The translations under genes and the position numbers were made by a program. A stretch of DNA of 64,000 bases from Palsa-504 sp963806335. Lineage in GTDB: Bacteria; Actinomycetota; Actinomycetes; Streptosporangiales; Streptosporangiaceae. The notes under the pieces were generated by a model, which ran no database searches, was not told where the DNA came from, and worked only from the letters and a program-made list of their open reading frames with translations. Shown one piece after another: positions 33,213-42,171 of the stretch (its first letter is position 1; each line of letters starts with the position of its first letter). The DNA is taken from positions 372,001 through 436,000 of the forward strand of contig CAWDXO010000012.1 of the NCBI GenBank assembly GCA_963806335.1, given 5' to 3'.

Positions 33213-34499
33213 ATGCGCGTGGTCGTCGCGGGAGCGGGTATCGGCGGGCTCACCACGGCGCTCTCGCTGCACGCCGCCGGGATCGGCGCGCTGCTGATCG
33301 ACCCGGCGGTATCGCTGCGGCCGCTCGGCGTGGGTATCAACCTGATGCCGGACGCGGTGCGCGAGCTGACCGAGCTCGGCCTCGGCGACGAGCTCGCGGC
33401 GACGGGTATCCCCACCGCGGAGCACGTGCACTTCGACCGGCACGGCAACCGGATCTGGGGCTTCGCCAGCGGGCTGAACATCGGCTACCACTGGCCGCAG
33501 TACTCCATCCACCGCGGCGAACTGCAGATGATCTTGCTCGACGCGGTACGGGCCCGGCTGGGGCCAGAAGCCGTCCGCGCCGGCACCGCGTTCGTCTCGT
33601 TCGCCGACTCCCCGTCCGGGGTCGAGGTGCGGGTGCGCGATCGCCTTACCGGGAGCCCTTCGGTGCTGCGGGCCGACGTGCTGGTGGGCGCGGACGGACT
33701 GTACTCGGGCGTGCGCGCCCAGCTGCATCCGGACGAGCCGGCGCCGCGGTGGGGCGGCATCATGATGTGGCGCGGGATGACTGAGGGCGCGCCCTTCCTG
33801 ACCGGCCGGACGGTGGCCGTCGCGGGCACTAACGCCGAGCTGAAGTTCGTCGCCTACCCCATCTCGCGGCGGGCCGAGGCGCGGGGTAAAGCGCTGCTCA
33901 ACTGGGTGGCCGAGGTCATGCTGCCCGCTGATCAGGTGTCCGCGGTCGAGGCGGATACCGCGGACTGGAATCGCCGGGGCCGGGCGCAGGACGTACTGCC
34001 GTGGTTCGCCGGCTGGAAGTTCGGCTGGCTGGACGTGCCCGCCCTGATCACGGGCGCACCCCAGATCCTGGAGTACCCGATGGTGGACCGCGACCCGCTG
34101 CCATTCTGGGGACAGGGCGTGCCCTGGGGACACGGCCGGGTCACGCTGCTCGGCGACGCGGCCCACCCCATGTACCCGATCGGCGCCAACGGCGGGTCAC
34201 AGGCGGTCATCGACGCTCGGGTGCTCGCTTACTTCCTGGCCCACGCGGTCACCCCGGCGGACGGGCTGGCCGCCTACGAGATGGCGCGGCGGGAGACGGT
34301 GAACGCGATCGTGCTGGCCTGCCGCGACATGCCGGCCGACCGGATGCTGCACAAGGTGAGCGTACGGGCGCCGGACGGGTTCGACCGGATCGAGGACGTG
34401 CTCAGCGCCGCCGAGCTGGCGGCCTTCGACGACGCCTACCGTTCGACGACGCTGCAGGACGTCGCGGCACTGAACGGCCGCGCCTCCCTGTCACCGTAA
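33213..34499 (+). CDS. FAD-dependent monooxygenase (PhzS/salicylate hydroxylase-like)
   Basis: A 428-residue flavin monooxygenase. The FAD Rossmann motif VVVAGAGIGGLTTALSL starts at residue 3, the DG motif is VGADGLYSGVR, and the GD motif is TLLGDAAHPMYPIGANGGSQ. The sequence resembles proteins annotated as flavin-dependent oxidoreductases near PhzS. The aromatic substrate is unknown. ATG 33213 is chosen because the Rossmann motif follows at once; the ribosome binding site is weak. It is divergent from the ABC operon and its 3' end lies four bases from the convergent AIM24-like gene. Confidence 0.85.
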   Translation: MRVVVAGAGIGGLTTALSLHAAGIGALLIDPAVSLRPLGVGINLMPDAVRELTELGLGDELAATGIPTAEHVHFDRHGNRIWGFASGLNIGYHWPQYSIHRGELQMILLDAVRARLGPEAVRAGTAFVSFADSPSGVEVRVRDRLTGSPSVLRADVLVGADGLYSGVRAQLHPDEPAPRWGGIMMWRGMTEGAPFLTGRTVAVAGTNAELKFVAYPISRRAEARGKALLNWVAEVMLPADQVSAVEADTADWNRRGRAQDVLPWFAGWKFGWLDVPALITGAPQILEYPMVDRDPLPFWGQGVPWGHGRVTLLGDAAHPMYPIGANGGSQAVIDARVLAYFLAHAVTPADGLAAYEMARRETVNAIVLACRDMPADRMLHKVSVRAPDGFDRIEDVLSAAELAAFDDAYRSTTLQDVAALNGRASLSP

Positions 34500-34503
34500 C
34501 TTG

Positions 34504-35388
34504 TTACCAGTGGTGCGTGGTCGCGTAGGAGTGGTTGACGATGACCTCGGTGTCCTCGGGTGGCTGGTAAACGGACTGCACCGCGACCCGGCCGGGACCG
34601 AAGAGCCTGAGCCAGATGCTGCGGTAGCTCCACCGGTTGTGCCAGAAGGCGAAGCCCATGTTCCGCGGGTACTCCAGGTGCAGCGCCATCCGCACCGACA
34701 CGTCCCGGTACAGCAGCGCACTCGGCTGGATCAGCAGACTCTGGCCATGCTGCAGGTCGCGGATGAAGACGTTGCCCGGCGCGTGCAGCAGCAGCAGGCC
34801 GGGGGCATCGTGCGCGCCGAACACGTCACCGTACTGGCCCATCGGGTAGTGCATCTCGCGGTCGTCGCTGTCCTGGCCGGTCTCGTACCAGATGTCCGAC
34901 GGATACCAGTCGTAGCGGATGTTGCCCGTGGCGCACAGGAAACGGTGCTCGCGGACCCAGATCTGCTGGCCGTGCTGCAACGGCAGGGCCACGACCTCGC
35001 CCGCGTGGTTATCGGAAAGCGCGACGTGCCCAGGGCCGTGAGCCTCGACCATGACCAGTGGCATCCCGGCCATCTTGCGGTTCCACGCGCCGCGCATCGG
35101 CATGTTGCTCAGCCGGGTGGCCGGCTCGGTCCACAGCAGCACGTGGTGGGAGAAGTAGAGCCAGTCGCTCGGCGCGAGGTTGAACTCCGCGACGGGAACG
35201 GTGGTCCCGGCGATCTGGCAGTGGGACTGGCCGAACTGCAGGTGCGCCATGTCCTTGATCGCCGGCTGCTCGACCCACCCCGAGCTGCTGACCGAGGACC
35301 TGATGTCGACCGGCGCTCCGCACATCGGGCAGGTCGGCGAGTTCGGGTCACTCGGCTGCCTGCAGTACCGGCATATATAGGTGTTCAT
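34504..35388 (-). CDS. AIM24-family protein with N-terminal zinc ribbon
   Basis: The 294-residue protein begins with a four-cysteine zinc ribbon (CRYCRQPSDPNSPTCPMCG) followed by the AIM24 double-stranded beta-helix domain (VPVAEFNLAPSDWLYFSHHV, GAHDAPGLLLLHAPGNVFIR, GPGRVAVQSVYQ). AIM24-type proteins have no settled function; bacterial ones often sit beside SPFH/virion-core-like and zinc-ribbon proteins, as here. It is 8 bases after a second, truncated AIM24 copy on the same strand. Confidence 0.82.
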   Translation of the reverse strand: MNTYICRYCRQPSDPNSPTCPMCGAPVDIRSSVSSSGWVEQPAIKDMAHLQFGQSHCQIAGTTVPVAEFNLAPSDWLYFSHHVLLWTEPATRLSNMPMRGAWNRKMAGMPLVMVEAHGPGHVALSDNHAGEVVALPLQHGQQIWVREHRFLCATGNIRYDWYPSDIWYETGQDSDDREMHYPMGQYGDVFGAHDAPGLLLLHAPGNVFIRDLQHGQSLLIQPSALLYRDVSVRMALHLEYPRNMGFAFWHNRWSYRSIWLRLFGPGRVAVQSVYQPPEDTEVIVNHSYATTHHW

Positions 35389-35396
35389 CCCGGCCC

Positions 35397-35820
35397 TCAG
35401 TCGGCGTGGTGGTGGACGTACATCGACTGGATGCCGATCCGGCCGGGTCCGGTCATCTCCGCCAGGTACATGCCGTGCCGCAGCATCCCGGTCTTCAGCG
35501 GCATCTGCGCGGCCTGCATCTGCACCGAGGAGTCCTTGTACAGGAAGCCGCCCGGCTCGACCAGTATCTTCTCGTTCGGGCCCAGGGTCCGCTGGAGCAC
35601 GTTCCCGTTCCCGTGCAGCAGTAGCATGCCGGGCGCGCCGGCCGTGATGAAGCGGTCCATGTACATACCGCTCCCCCCGTGCAGCAGGTTGACCAGGCCC
35701 TTGATCCGCACGAAGGAGTACTGCACGCTACCGGAGGCGACCAGGAAGGCGTGCTCGCGGACGTCAAGCTCCATACCGGGGTGCAGCGGCAGCACCACCA
35801 GCTCACCCGGCGCGTCGCAC
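35397..35820 (-). pseudogene. Second AIM24-family gene, N-terminus deleted
   Basis: The frame aligns with the C-terminal two thirds of AIM24 (GELVVLPLHPGMELDVREHA, SVQYSFVRIKGLVNLLHGGS, GPGRIGIQSMYVHHHAD). The upstream part is missing: homology begins near 35820, where the plus-strand SPFH fragment starts. An internal GTG at 35798 could give a 133-residue product, but the first third of the beta-helix would be absent. It is followed at 8 bases by the intact AIM24 gene, so both belonged to one operon. Confidence 0.7.
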
Positions 35821-35821
35821 C

Positions 35822-36412
35822 ATCGAAGCGGCCAACGGCCAGCTGGCCGCCTACGGCATCGGCCTGACCCGGATGGGCAACTTCGACGTCAACCTCTCCC
35901 CCGAGGACGAACAGCAGCTCAAGCAGCTGGCCAAGGACACCAGCTACTCCCAGCTGGCCGGCGGCTTCGGCAACTACGCCCAGGGCGAGATGGCGCTCGG
36001 CGCCGGCCAGGGCATGGCCCAGGGCGGCGCCGGGGTGGATGGCGCGTTCCTCGGAGCCGGGTTCGGGCTGGCCAGCGCGTTCGGGGCCCAGCAGGCCGCG
36101 GCCCAGCAGGCCCAGCAAGCCGCGGCCCAGCAGGCAGCCGCGCAGCAGGGGATGCCCCCGTACGGCGCACCCCAGCAGGCGCCCTCCGGTCAGGGCGCGC
36201 CGGTCGCCCCGGCCCAGCCGCCCGCGGCGCCGCAGGCCGCGGCCGGGCCGGTATGCGCGAACTGCCAGGCGGGCAACCCGGCGGGTGCGCGGTTCTGCAT
36301 GGGCTGCGGTCAGCCGCTCGCGCCAGCGGTCGCGCACTGCACCGAATGCGGGGCCGAGCTACCCGCCGGCGCACACTTCTGCGCAGGCTGCGGGACCAGA
36401 GTCGGCGGCTAA
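35822..36412 (+). pseudogene. SPFH/virion-core-like protein with zinc ribbons, N-terminus deleted
   Basis: Coding similarity starts abruptly at IEAANGQLAAYGIGLTRMGN (35822) and continues FDVNLSPEDEQQLKQLAKDT, GFGNYAQGEMALGAGQGMAQ, a Gln/Ala/Pro-rich linker and two C-terminal zinc-ribbon motifs (CANCQAGNPAGARFCMGCG and CTECGAELPAGAHFCAGCG). This is the C-terminal part of the SPFH-domain 'virion core protein-like' family (~350-380 residues); the SPFH domain itself is gone. ATG 35873 could begin a 179-residue product. The gene meets the truncated AIM24 gene head to head at 35820, which points to a deletion. Confidence 0.7.
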
Positions 36413-36432
36413 GTGGTCCGCGCGGCGTAGTT

Positions 36433-36451
36433 CAGGCGGCTCTGCCGCCTG
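36433..36451 (+). terminator. Hairpin after the SPFH fragment
   Basis: CAGGCGGC (36433-36440) pairs exactly with GCCGCCTG (36444-36451) around a three-base loop, 21 bases after the stop codon. There is no T-run, so it may be a GC-rich actinobacterial terminator without a U tract. Confidence 0.5.
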
Positions 36452-36527
36452 GTTGAGCCCAGCGCGGAGATCGCCGAGCGCCCTTACCTGAGCTACGAGA
36501 TATTCCGTTGCGTGTCATACCGGGAAC

Positions 36528-36561
36528 GCGCAAAATCAACCCCGCGAGTTGATGTTTGCGC
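36528..36561. promoter_or_regulatory. Inverted repeat upstream of the ABC exporter, possible operator
   Basis: GCGCAAAATCAAC (36528-36540) and GTTGATGTTTGCGC (36548-36561) are inverse complements apart from one inserted base, separated by seven bases. It is AT-richer than its surroundings and ends 70 bases before the ATPase start, a position suited to a repressor or activator site. Confidence 0.4.
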
Positions 36562-36630
36562 CGCGGATCCGGGCCATCCTTTAAGGGTCCGGTCAGGCTT
36601 CGGGGATCCCGTCAGGATGGCGAGGAAGAT

Positions 36631-37395
36631 ATGACGCTTAACGATGCGGAATCGGCCAGCGGCACACAACTGGTGCCGGCCGCGCATGCAGTAGATCTGC
36701 GCAAGACATACGGGGTGGGGCAGGCCGCGGTGCACGCCCTGGCGGGTGTCAGCGTGGCCTTCGACCGCGGCCGGTTCACGGCCGTCATGGGGCCGTCAGG
36801 CTCAGGGAAGTCGACGCTTATGCATTGCATGGCGGGCCTGGACCGGCCCACGTCGGGGCAGACGTTCGTGGGCGAGGAGGACATCGGGAGCCTCGATGAT
36901 GCCGGGCTCACCCAGCTGCGACGCGACCGGATCGGGTTCGTGTTCCAGTCCTTCAACCTCATCCCGACGCTGACCGCGGCCGAGAACATCACCCTGCCTG
37001 CCGCCCTGGCGGGCACCAAGGTCAACCGGGAGTGGCTCGATTACCTGGTGGAACAGCTGGCTATCGGCGACCGGCTTACGCACCGTCCCAGTGAGCTGTC
37101 GGGCGGCCAGCAGCAGCGTGTCGCGTGCGCCCGGGCGCTGATCAATAAGCCGGACCTCGTCTTCGCCGATGAGCCCACGGGCAACCTGGACTCCAATGCC
37201 TCCGCGGACCTGCTGGCGTTCCTGCGGCGGTCGGTGACGGAGCTGGGCCAGTCGATCGTCATGGTCACTCACGACCCGCGGGGGGCTGCGTACGCGGACC
37301 GGGTCGTCTTCCTGGCCGACGGGACCGTGGTCGGCGAGCTCGACAAGCCGACCGCCGACTCGGTCCTGGAGCAGATGCGGACCCTGGGCGCCTGA
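36631..37395 (+). CDS. MacB/LolD-type ABC transporter ATP-binding protein
   Basis: A 254-residue ATPase of the LolD/MacB (FtsE-like) type: Walker A GPSGSGKSTLMH, Q-loop FVFQSFNLIPTLTAAEN, signature LSGGQQQRVACARALI, Walker B DLVFADEPTGNLDS and switch His MVTHDPRGAAYADRV. These mechanotransmission transporters act on envelope lipoproteins, peptides or lipids. ATG 36631 is preceded by GAGGAAGAT. It is followed after one base by the permease gene, forming a two-gene operon. Confidence 0.92.
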   Translation: MTLNDAESASGTQLVPAAHAVDLRKTYGVGQAAVHALAGVSVAFDRGRFTAVMGPSGSGKSTLMHCMAGLDRPTSGQTFVGEEDIGSLDDAGLTQLRRDRIGFVFQSFNLIPTLTAAENITLPAALAGTKVNREWLDYLVEQLAIGDRLTHRPSELSGGQQQRVACARALINKPDLVFADEPTGNLDSNASADLLAFLRRSVTELGQSIVMVTHDPRGAAYADRVVFLADGTVVGELDKPTADSVLEQMRTLGA

Positions 37396-37396
37396 G

Positions 37397-40009
37397 ATGA
37401 GAAACGTGACCATCAAGGGCCTGCTGGCCCACAAGCTCCGGCTGGCGCTCACCGCGCTGGCGATCGTGCTCGGCGTCACCTTCATCTCGGGGACATTCGT
37501 CCTCACCGACACCCTGAACAACACATTCACGGTGCTGTTCGGCAACATCTACCAGAAAATTGACTTCCAGGTCCGCGGGGTCGCGCAGCTGGGCAGCGGC
37601 GCGAACGCGACGCGCAACGAGCTGCCCGAGTCGCTGCTGGCCACGGTCCGCGGCGTGCCCGGCGTCCAGGCCGCCCAGGGTGAGGTCGGGGGCTACGCGC
37701 AGTTCGTGACCCAGGACGGCAAGGCGATCCAGACCGGTGGCGCGCCGACCCTCGGCGTCAGCTTCGATCCGGATCAGCAGATCTCCGATCTGCACATCAT
37801 CGCAGGCGGCCCGCCGGTGACCGCCGATGACGTGGTGATGGACGCCGGGACGGCCCAGAAGTACGACTTCACCGTGGGACAGCGGGTCCGCATCCTGTTC
37901 GCCGGACCTCCCCGGACGTTCACCATTGCCGGCATTGCCCAGTTCGGGTCGGCGAACAACCTCGCCGGAGCGACCCTGGCCGCGTTCACGCTTCCGACCG
38001 CGCAGGCCGTCCTTCAGGAAGTGGGGCACCTGGATGACATCAACGTGGTGGCCGCCCCGGGTGCCAGCAAGCCCGCGGTCCAGCGGGACATCGCCAGTGC
38101 CCTTCCGCCCGGGGTCGAGGTGGTCACCGGGCAGACCGTGGTGAACGAGCAAACGAGCTCGGTCAGCCAGGCGCTCTCGTTTTTCTCCACGGCCCTTCTC
38201 GTCTTCGCGTTCATCTCCCTTTTCGTCGGCGGGTTCACCATCTTCAACACGTTCTCGATCATCGTCGGGCAGCGGACGCGCGAGCTGGCTCTGTTGCGGA
38301 TCGTCGGGGCGAGCCGCCGTCAGGTGTTCCGTTCCGTGCTCGCCGAGGCGGCCGTCGTGGGGCTCGTCTCTTCGGCGATCGGCCTCGGCCTCGGCGTGCT
38401 GGCCGCGCTGGGGCTAGAAGCGCTCCTGCGCGGGTTCGGGATCACGCTGCCGACGGGATCTCTGGTGTTCGAGCCGCGTACCGTGTTGGTCGGGCTCGCC
38501 GTCGGCGTCGGCGTGACGGTGGTGGCCGCGGTCGGCCCGGCCCGCAATGCCGTGCGCATCCCCCCGGTCGCCGCGCTCGATGATCGTCAGTCCGGCCCCG
38601 GCGTCTCGATGCGGCGCCGGTTCATCTGGGGCACGGCCGTGGCCCTGGTCGGCGTAGTCCTGCTGGCCATCGGGCTGGCCAAGCCGGCCATCGCGCTCGT
38701 GGGGCTGGGCGCGGTCGGCATCTTCGTCGGTGTCGCCATGCTTTCCCCGGCGATCGCGCGCCCGATTTCGAGTGTGATCGGCCGTCCGCTGGCCCGGGTG
38801 CTCGGGGAACCTGGCAAGCTCGGGCGGGAGAATTCCATGCGCAGTCCCCGGCGCACCGCCCAGACCGCCTCGGCGCTCATGGTCGGTCTCGCCCTGGTCG
38901 CCGCGATGTCGGTGTTCGGCGCCTCGCTGTCCAGGTCCGCCACGAGCAGCGTGGACCAGGCGATCAGCGCCGATCTCATCGTGAGCACGGTCAGCGGGTC
39001 GGGACAACTGAGCCAGTCGGTGCCGGCCACGGCATCGGCCGTGCCTGGCGTCACCGCGACGACCACCGTCTACCGGTCACAGTTCGAGGTGCAGAACGCG
39101 CTGGCCACGCTCACCGCGGTGTCGACACAGCACCTGGCCGACACGCTCATCCTGCGCATGACGGCGGGCAGTCCGGCCGCCCTCGCCCAGGGTGAGCTGC
39201 TTATCGACTCGACGACCGCCAAGTCGAAGCACCTGGCGGTGGGCGACACGGTTCCGGTGCGGTTCGCGCAGACGGGTTCTTCGGTAATGCGTGTCGGCGG
39301 TATATATGAGGCGAACGCCCTGATCGGCAACTACCTGACTAGCGCCAGCTTCTTCGTGGTCCACATCAGCGACCCGTCTTTGGGTGCACTCCTGCTGCGT
39401 ACCAACGGCAGCGCCGCCGTGGACAGCGCCGTTACCAGCGCCCTCGCCGCCTATCCGAACCTGCAGGTCCAGACCAGGGCCCAGTTCGAGCAAGCCCAGA
39501 CGGCCAGCGTCAACAAGATCCTCGGGCTGGTCTACGCCCTGCTCGCCCTGGCCGTGCTCATCGCGCTGATAGGGATCGTGAACACGCTCATGCTCTCGGT
39601 GTTCGAGCGCACCCGCGAGATCGGCCTGCTCCGGGCGGTCGGCATGAAGCGGCGTCAGGTCCGGACGATGATCCGGTCCGAAGCAGTCATCCTGGCGATC
39701 TTCGGCGCCATCATCGGGATCATCATCGGCACCGGCATGGGTATCGCGCTGGTGGCGTCGCTGAAACAGCAGGGCATTACCGACACCGTGGTGCCGGCGT
39801 CCAGTCTGGTGATCTTCCTCGTGCTCGCCGCTCTGCTCGGGCTGATAGCCGCGAGCTGGCCCGCCCGCCGGGCGGCGAGGCTGGACGTCCTCGCCGCCAT
39901 CTCCGCCGAGTTATGCGCCCGCCAGGGCGGCTCGTGCGGGATCGAGCGCAGGCACCACCGCTCGTTCGGCCAAAATCTCTTTGATCCCGAACGAGCGGGC
40001 CGCTTTTAG
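37397..40009 (+). CDS. FtsX/MacB-like ABC transporter permease (two FtsX domains)
   Basis: An 870-residue permease with one N-terminal helix (LALTALAIVLGVTFISGTFV), a large extracellular domain, an FtsX core (three helices, IIVGQRTRELALLRIVGASR), a central helix pair, a second extracellular domain and a second FtsX core (IVNTLMLSVFERTREIGLLR, AVGMKRRQVRTMIRSEAVIL). This is the typical actinobacterial ~850-residue MacB-like exporter. The family normally ends just after PARRAARLDVLAAISAE; here ~30 extra residues follow because the frame runs through a terminator-like hairpin (39958-39998), and the stop overlaps the convergent ABC-F gene by four bases. Confidence 0.9.
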   Translation: MRNVTIKGLLAHKLRLALTALAIVLGVTFISGTFVLTDTLNNTFTVLFGNIYQKIDFQVRGVAQLGSGANATRNELPESLLATVRGVPGVQAAQGEVGGYAQFVTQDGKAIQTGGAPTLGVSFDPDQQISDLHIIAGGPPVTADDVVMDAGTAQKYDFTVGQRVRILFAGPPRTFTIAGIAQFGSANNLAGATLAAFTLPTAQAVLQEVGHLDDINVVAAPGASKPAVQRDIASALPPGVEVVTGQTVVNEQTSSVSQALSFFSTALLVFAFISLFVGGFTIFNTFSIIVGQRTRELALLRIVGASRRQVFRSVLAEAAVVGLVSSAIGLGLGVLAALGLEALLRGFGITLPTGSLVFEPRTVLVGLAVGVGVTVVAAVGPARNAVRIPPVAALDDRQSGPGVSMRRRFIWGTAVALVGVVLLAIGLAKPAIALVGLGAVGIFVGVAMLSPAIARPISSVIGRPLARVLGEPGKLGRENSMRSPRRTAQTASALMVGLALVAAMSVFGASLSRSATSSVDQAISADLIVSTVSGSGQLSQSVPATASAVPGVTATTTVYRSQFEVQNALATLTAVSTQHLADTLILRMTAGSPAALAQGELLIDSTTAKSKHLAVGDTVPVRFAQTGSSVMRVGGIYEANALIGNYLTSASFFVVHISDPSLGALLLRTNGSAAVDSAVTSALAAYPNLQVQTRAQFEQAQTASVNKILGLVYALLALAVLIALIGIVNTLMLSVFERTREIGLLRAVGMKRRQVRTMIRSEAVILAIFGAIIGIIIGTGMGIALVASLKQQGITDTVVPASSLVIFLVLAALLGLIAASWPARRAARLDVLAAISAELCARQGGSCGIERRHHRSFGQNLFDPERAGRF
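39958..39998. terminator. Bidirectional hairpin carrying the CAAAA/CCGAACGA motif, copy B
   Basis: CCGCTCGTTCGG (39958-39969) pairs with CCGAACGAGCGG (39987-39998) around CCAAAATCTCTTTGATC. On the plus strand GGCCGCTTTTAG follows. It lies at the convergent ends of the permease and ABC-F genes, and is the only complete copy of the dispersed motif seen. Confidence 0.6.
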
Positions 40010-41607
40010 TCCCAGGCCGGTTCGGCGGCCTCGCGGACAGTGCCGTCGGGAGTGAAGATCAGGAACCGCTCGAACGACCGGGCGAACCAGCGGTCGTGGG
40101 TGACCGCGAGCACCGTGCCCTGGTAGGACTCCAGTCCCAGCTGCAGCGCCTCGGCGCTCGGCAGGTCGAGGTTGTCGGTGGGCTCGTCGAGCAGCAGCAA
40201 CGTCGAACCGGCCAGCTCGAGCAGCAGGATCTGCAGCCGGGCCTGCTGTCCCCCGGACAGGGTGCCGAACGGCTGCCGGGCACACGTCTGCAATTCATAC
40301 CGGGCCAGGGCCGACATCGCCTCGTTGATGCCGACGGCGTGCTCGGTCATCAAGATCTCGGCCGGGGTCCGCCCTTCCAGGTCAGGCCGGGCGTGGGTCT
40401 GCGCGAAGAACCCGGGCACCACCCGGGCGCCCAGCCGCGCCTGTCCCTCGTGCGGTACCTGCTCCCCCGCGAGCAGCCGGAGGAACGTCGACTTGCCCGA
40501 CCCGTTCCCGCCGAGTATCGCCACCCGGTCGTCAAACCAGATCTCGGTGCCGAACGATCCGGTGGTCCCGGTCAGCATCAGGTTCTCGCAGATCACGGCC
40601 CGCTTGCCGGTGCGTCCTCCGCGCAGCCGCATCTTGACGTTCTGCTCCTTCGGGGCTAGCTGCGGCGGTCCTTCTTCCTCGAACCGGCGCAGCCTGGTCA
40701 CCGCGGCCTGCAGCCGGGACGCCATATCCGAGTTGTAGGAGGCTTTCTGCCGGTAGTTGCGGACCAGCTCCTTGAGCTTTTCGTGCTCCTCATCCCAGCG
40801 GCGGCGCAGTTCCTCCAGCCGGCTGATGCGGTCGGCGCGCGCCTGGGTGTAACCGGAGAAACCGCCGCCGTGCACCCAGACGTGCCGGTCCTCGACGGTG
40901 ACGATGCGCTGGGCGCAGGCCGCGAGCAGTTCCCGGTCGTGGCTGACCAGCAGGACGGTCTTCGGCGTGGCGGCCAGCTGCTGTTCCAGCCAGCGCTTGC
41001 CCGGCACGTCCAGGTAGTTATCCGGCTCGTCGAGCAGCAGCACCCCGTCGGTCCCGCGCAGCAGCGACTCGAGCACCAGCCGCTTCTGCTCGCCGCCGGA
41101 CAGCGTGCTCACGTCCCGCCAGCAGCACTGGTCGTACGGGATGCCGAAGGCGGCGACGCAGCAGGCGTCCCAGTGCACCTCGGCGTCATAGCCGCCTGCC
41201 TCGCCCCATTCGGCCAGCGCGGCCGCGTAGCGGAGCTGGACCCGCTCGTCGTCCCGCTCCATCATCGCAAGCTCGGCGGCGTCCAGCCGCGCCGCGGCCT
41301 CCCGCACCCGCGGCGGTGAGACAGAAAGCAGCAAGTCACGGACCCCGGGCGTAACCAGATGGCCCTGGTTCGTGCCGATGAACTGGCGCATGACACCGAG
41401 GCCGCCGGTGGCGGCGACCGTGCCCGACTGCGGCTGGATGTCTCCGGCCACCATCCGCAGCAGCGTGGTCTTGCCCGCGCCGTTGGGCCCGACCAGGGCC
41501 GCCGTGAGCCCTTCGCCGATACGGAAGCTCACGTCGTCGAGCAGCGTCCGTCCGTCCGGCAGGACATGGCTGACGTGCGCCACCTCAACATGCCCCCAGG
41601 AGCTCAC
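40006..41607 (-). CDS. ABC-F family ATPase (ribosome protection / translation factor type)
   Basis: A 533-residue protein with two ABC domains and no membrane segment, as in ABC-F proteins acting on the ribosome E-site. First cassette: GPNGAGKTTLLRM, LSGGEQKRLVLE, VLLLDEPDNYLDV. Second: GGNGSGKSTFLRLL, LSGGQQARLQILLLE, LLLLDEPTDNLDL. The linker between them is rich in charged residues (RISRLEELRRRWDEEHEKLK), the position of the ribosome-contacting P-site tip. Whether it gives antibiotic resistance or is a housekeeping factor is not readable. The gene is convergent with the ABC permease. Confidence 0.9.
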   Translation of the reverse strand: MSSWGHVEVAHVSHVLPDGRTLLDDVSFRIGEGLTAALVGPNGAGKTTLLRMVAGDIQPQSGTVAATGGLGVMRQFIGTNQGHLVTPGVRDLLLSVSPPRVREAAARLDAAELAMMERDDERVQLRYAAALAEWGEAGGYDAEVHWDACCVAAFGIPYDQCCWRDVSTLSGGEQKRLVLESLLRGTDGVLLLDEPDNYLDVPGKRWLEQQLAATPKTVLLVSHDRELLAACAQRIVTVEDRHVWVHGGGFSGYTQARADRISRLEELRRRWDEEHEKLKELVRNYRQKASYNSDMASRLQAAVTRLRRFEEEGPPQLAPKEQNVKMRLRGGRTGKRAVICENLMLTGTTGSFGTEIWFDDRVAILGGNGSGKSTFLRLLAGEQVPHEGQARLGARVVPGFFAQTHARPDLEGRTPAEILMTEHAVGINEAMSALARYELQTCARQPFGTLSGGQQARLQILLLELAGSTLLLLDEPTDNLDLPSAEALQLGLESYQGTVLAVTHDRWFARSFERFLIFTPDGTVREAAEPAWD

Positions 41608-41763
41608 CTACCGGACACTAGTCAGCGGCGGCCGCGCCGACAACGAGATTTCGCCCGCGTCCGGGGCTTCCGAAGTTGAATCCGCCCGGGCATGATGTCA
41701 CGCTACCAACCACGCGCGGCATAACCGGGCGGTCGCTGCCCACGAGGGAAAGAAGTCCGGAAC

Positions 41764-42171
41764 ATGAGCTGGTCGTCGAAGAGCGTCGACTTCATCACCC
41801 TGTTCGTCGAGAACCTTGACCGCTCCAAGGTGTTCTACCGGGACGTCTTCAGCTTGCCAGTGATCTATCAAGACGATAACTCGGCCGTGTTCCGCTTCCA
41901 GAACACGGGCATCAACCTGCTCAGGGTCGACGCCGCGGACGACCTTATCGCGCCGGGAACCGTCGCCAGCCGCGAGGCCGGAGCACGGTTCCAGTTCACC
42001 ATCGGAGTCGAAGACACCGACGCCGTGTGCACAGAGCTAGCCAAGCACGGCGTGAAGCTGCTCAACGGTCCCGTGGACCGGCCATGGGGAGTCCGCACCG
42101 CCAGCTTCACCGACCCTGACGGCCACATCTGGGAGATCGCGCAGGACCTGCCCCGGGCCGAAGGCTCGTAG
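41764..42171 (+). CDS. VOC-superfamily (glyoxalase-like) protein
   Basis: A 135-residue single-domain vicinal oxygen chelate protein with two beta-alpha-beta-beta-beta modules: DFITLFVENLDRSKVFYRDV in the first and FQFTIGVEDTDAVCTELAKH in the second, ending FTDPDGHIWEIAQDL with the typical metal-binding Glu. The metal-binding His expected near the N-terminus is replaced by Asp (VDFITLF), so a binding or resistance role is as likely as catalysis. GAGGGAAAGAAG lies upstream of ATG 41764. It stands alone. Confidence 0.85.
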   Translation: MSWSSKSVDFITLFVENLDRSKVFYRDVFSLPVIYQDDNSAVFRFQNTGINLLRVDAADDLIAPGTVASREAGARFQFTIGVEDTDAVCTELAKHGVKLLNGPVDRPWGVRTASFTDPDGHIWEIAQDLPRAEGS

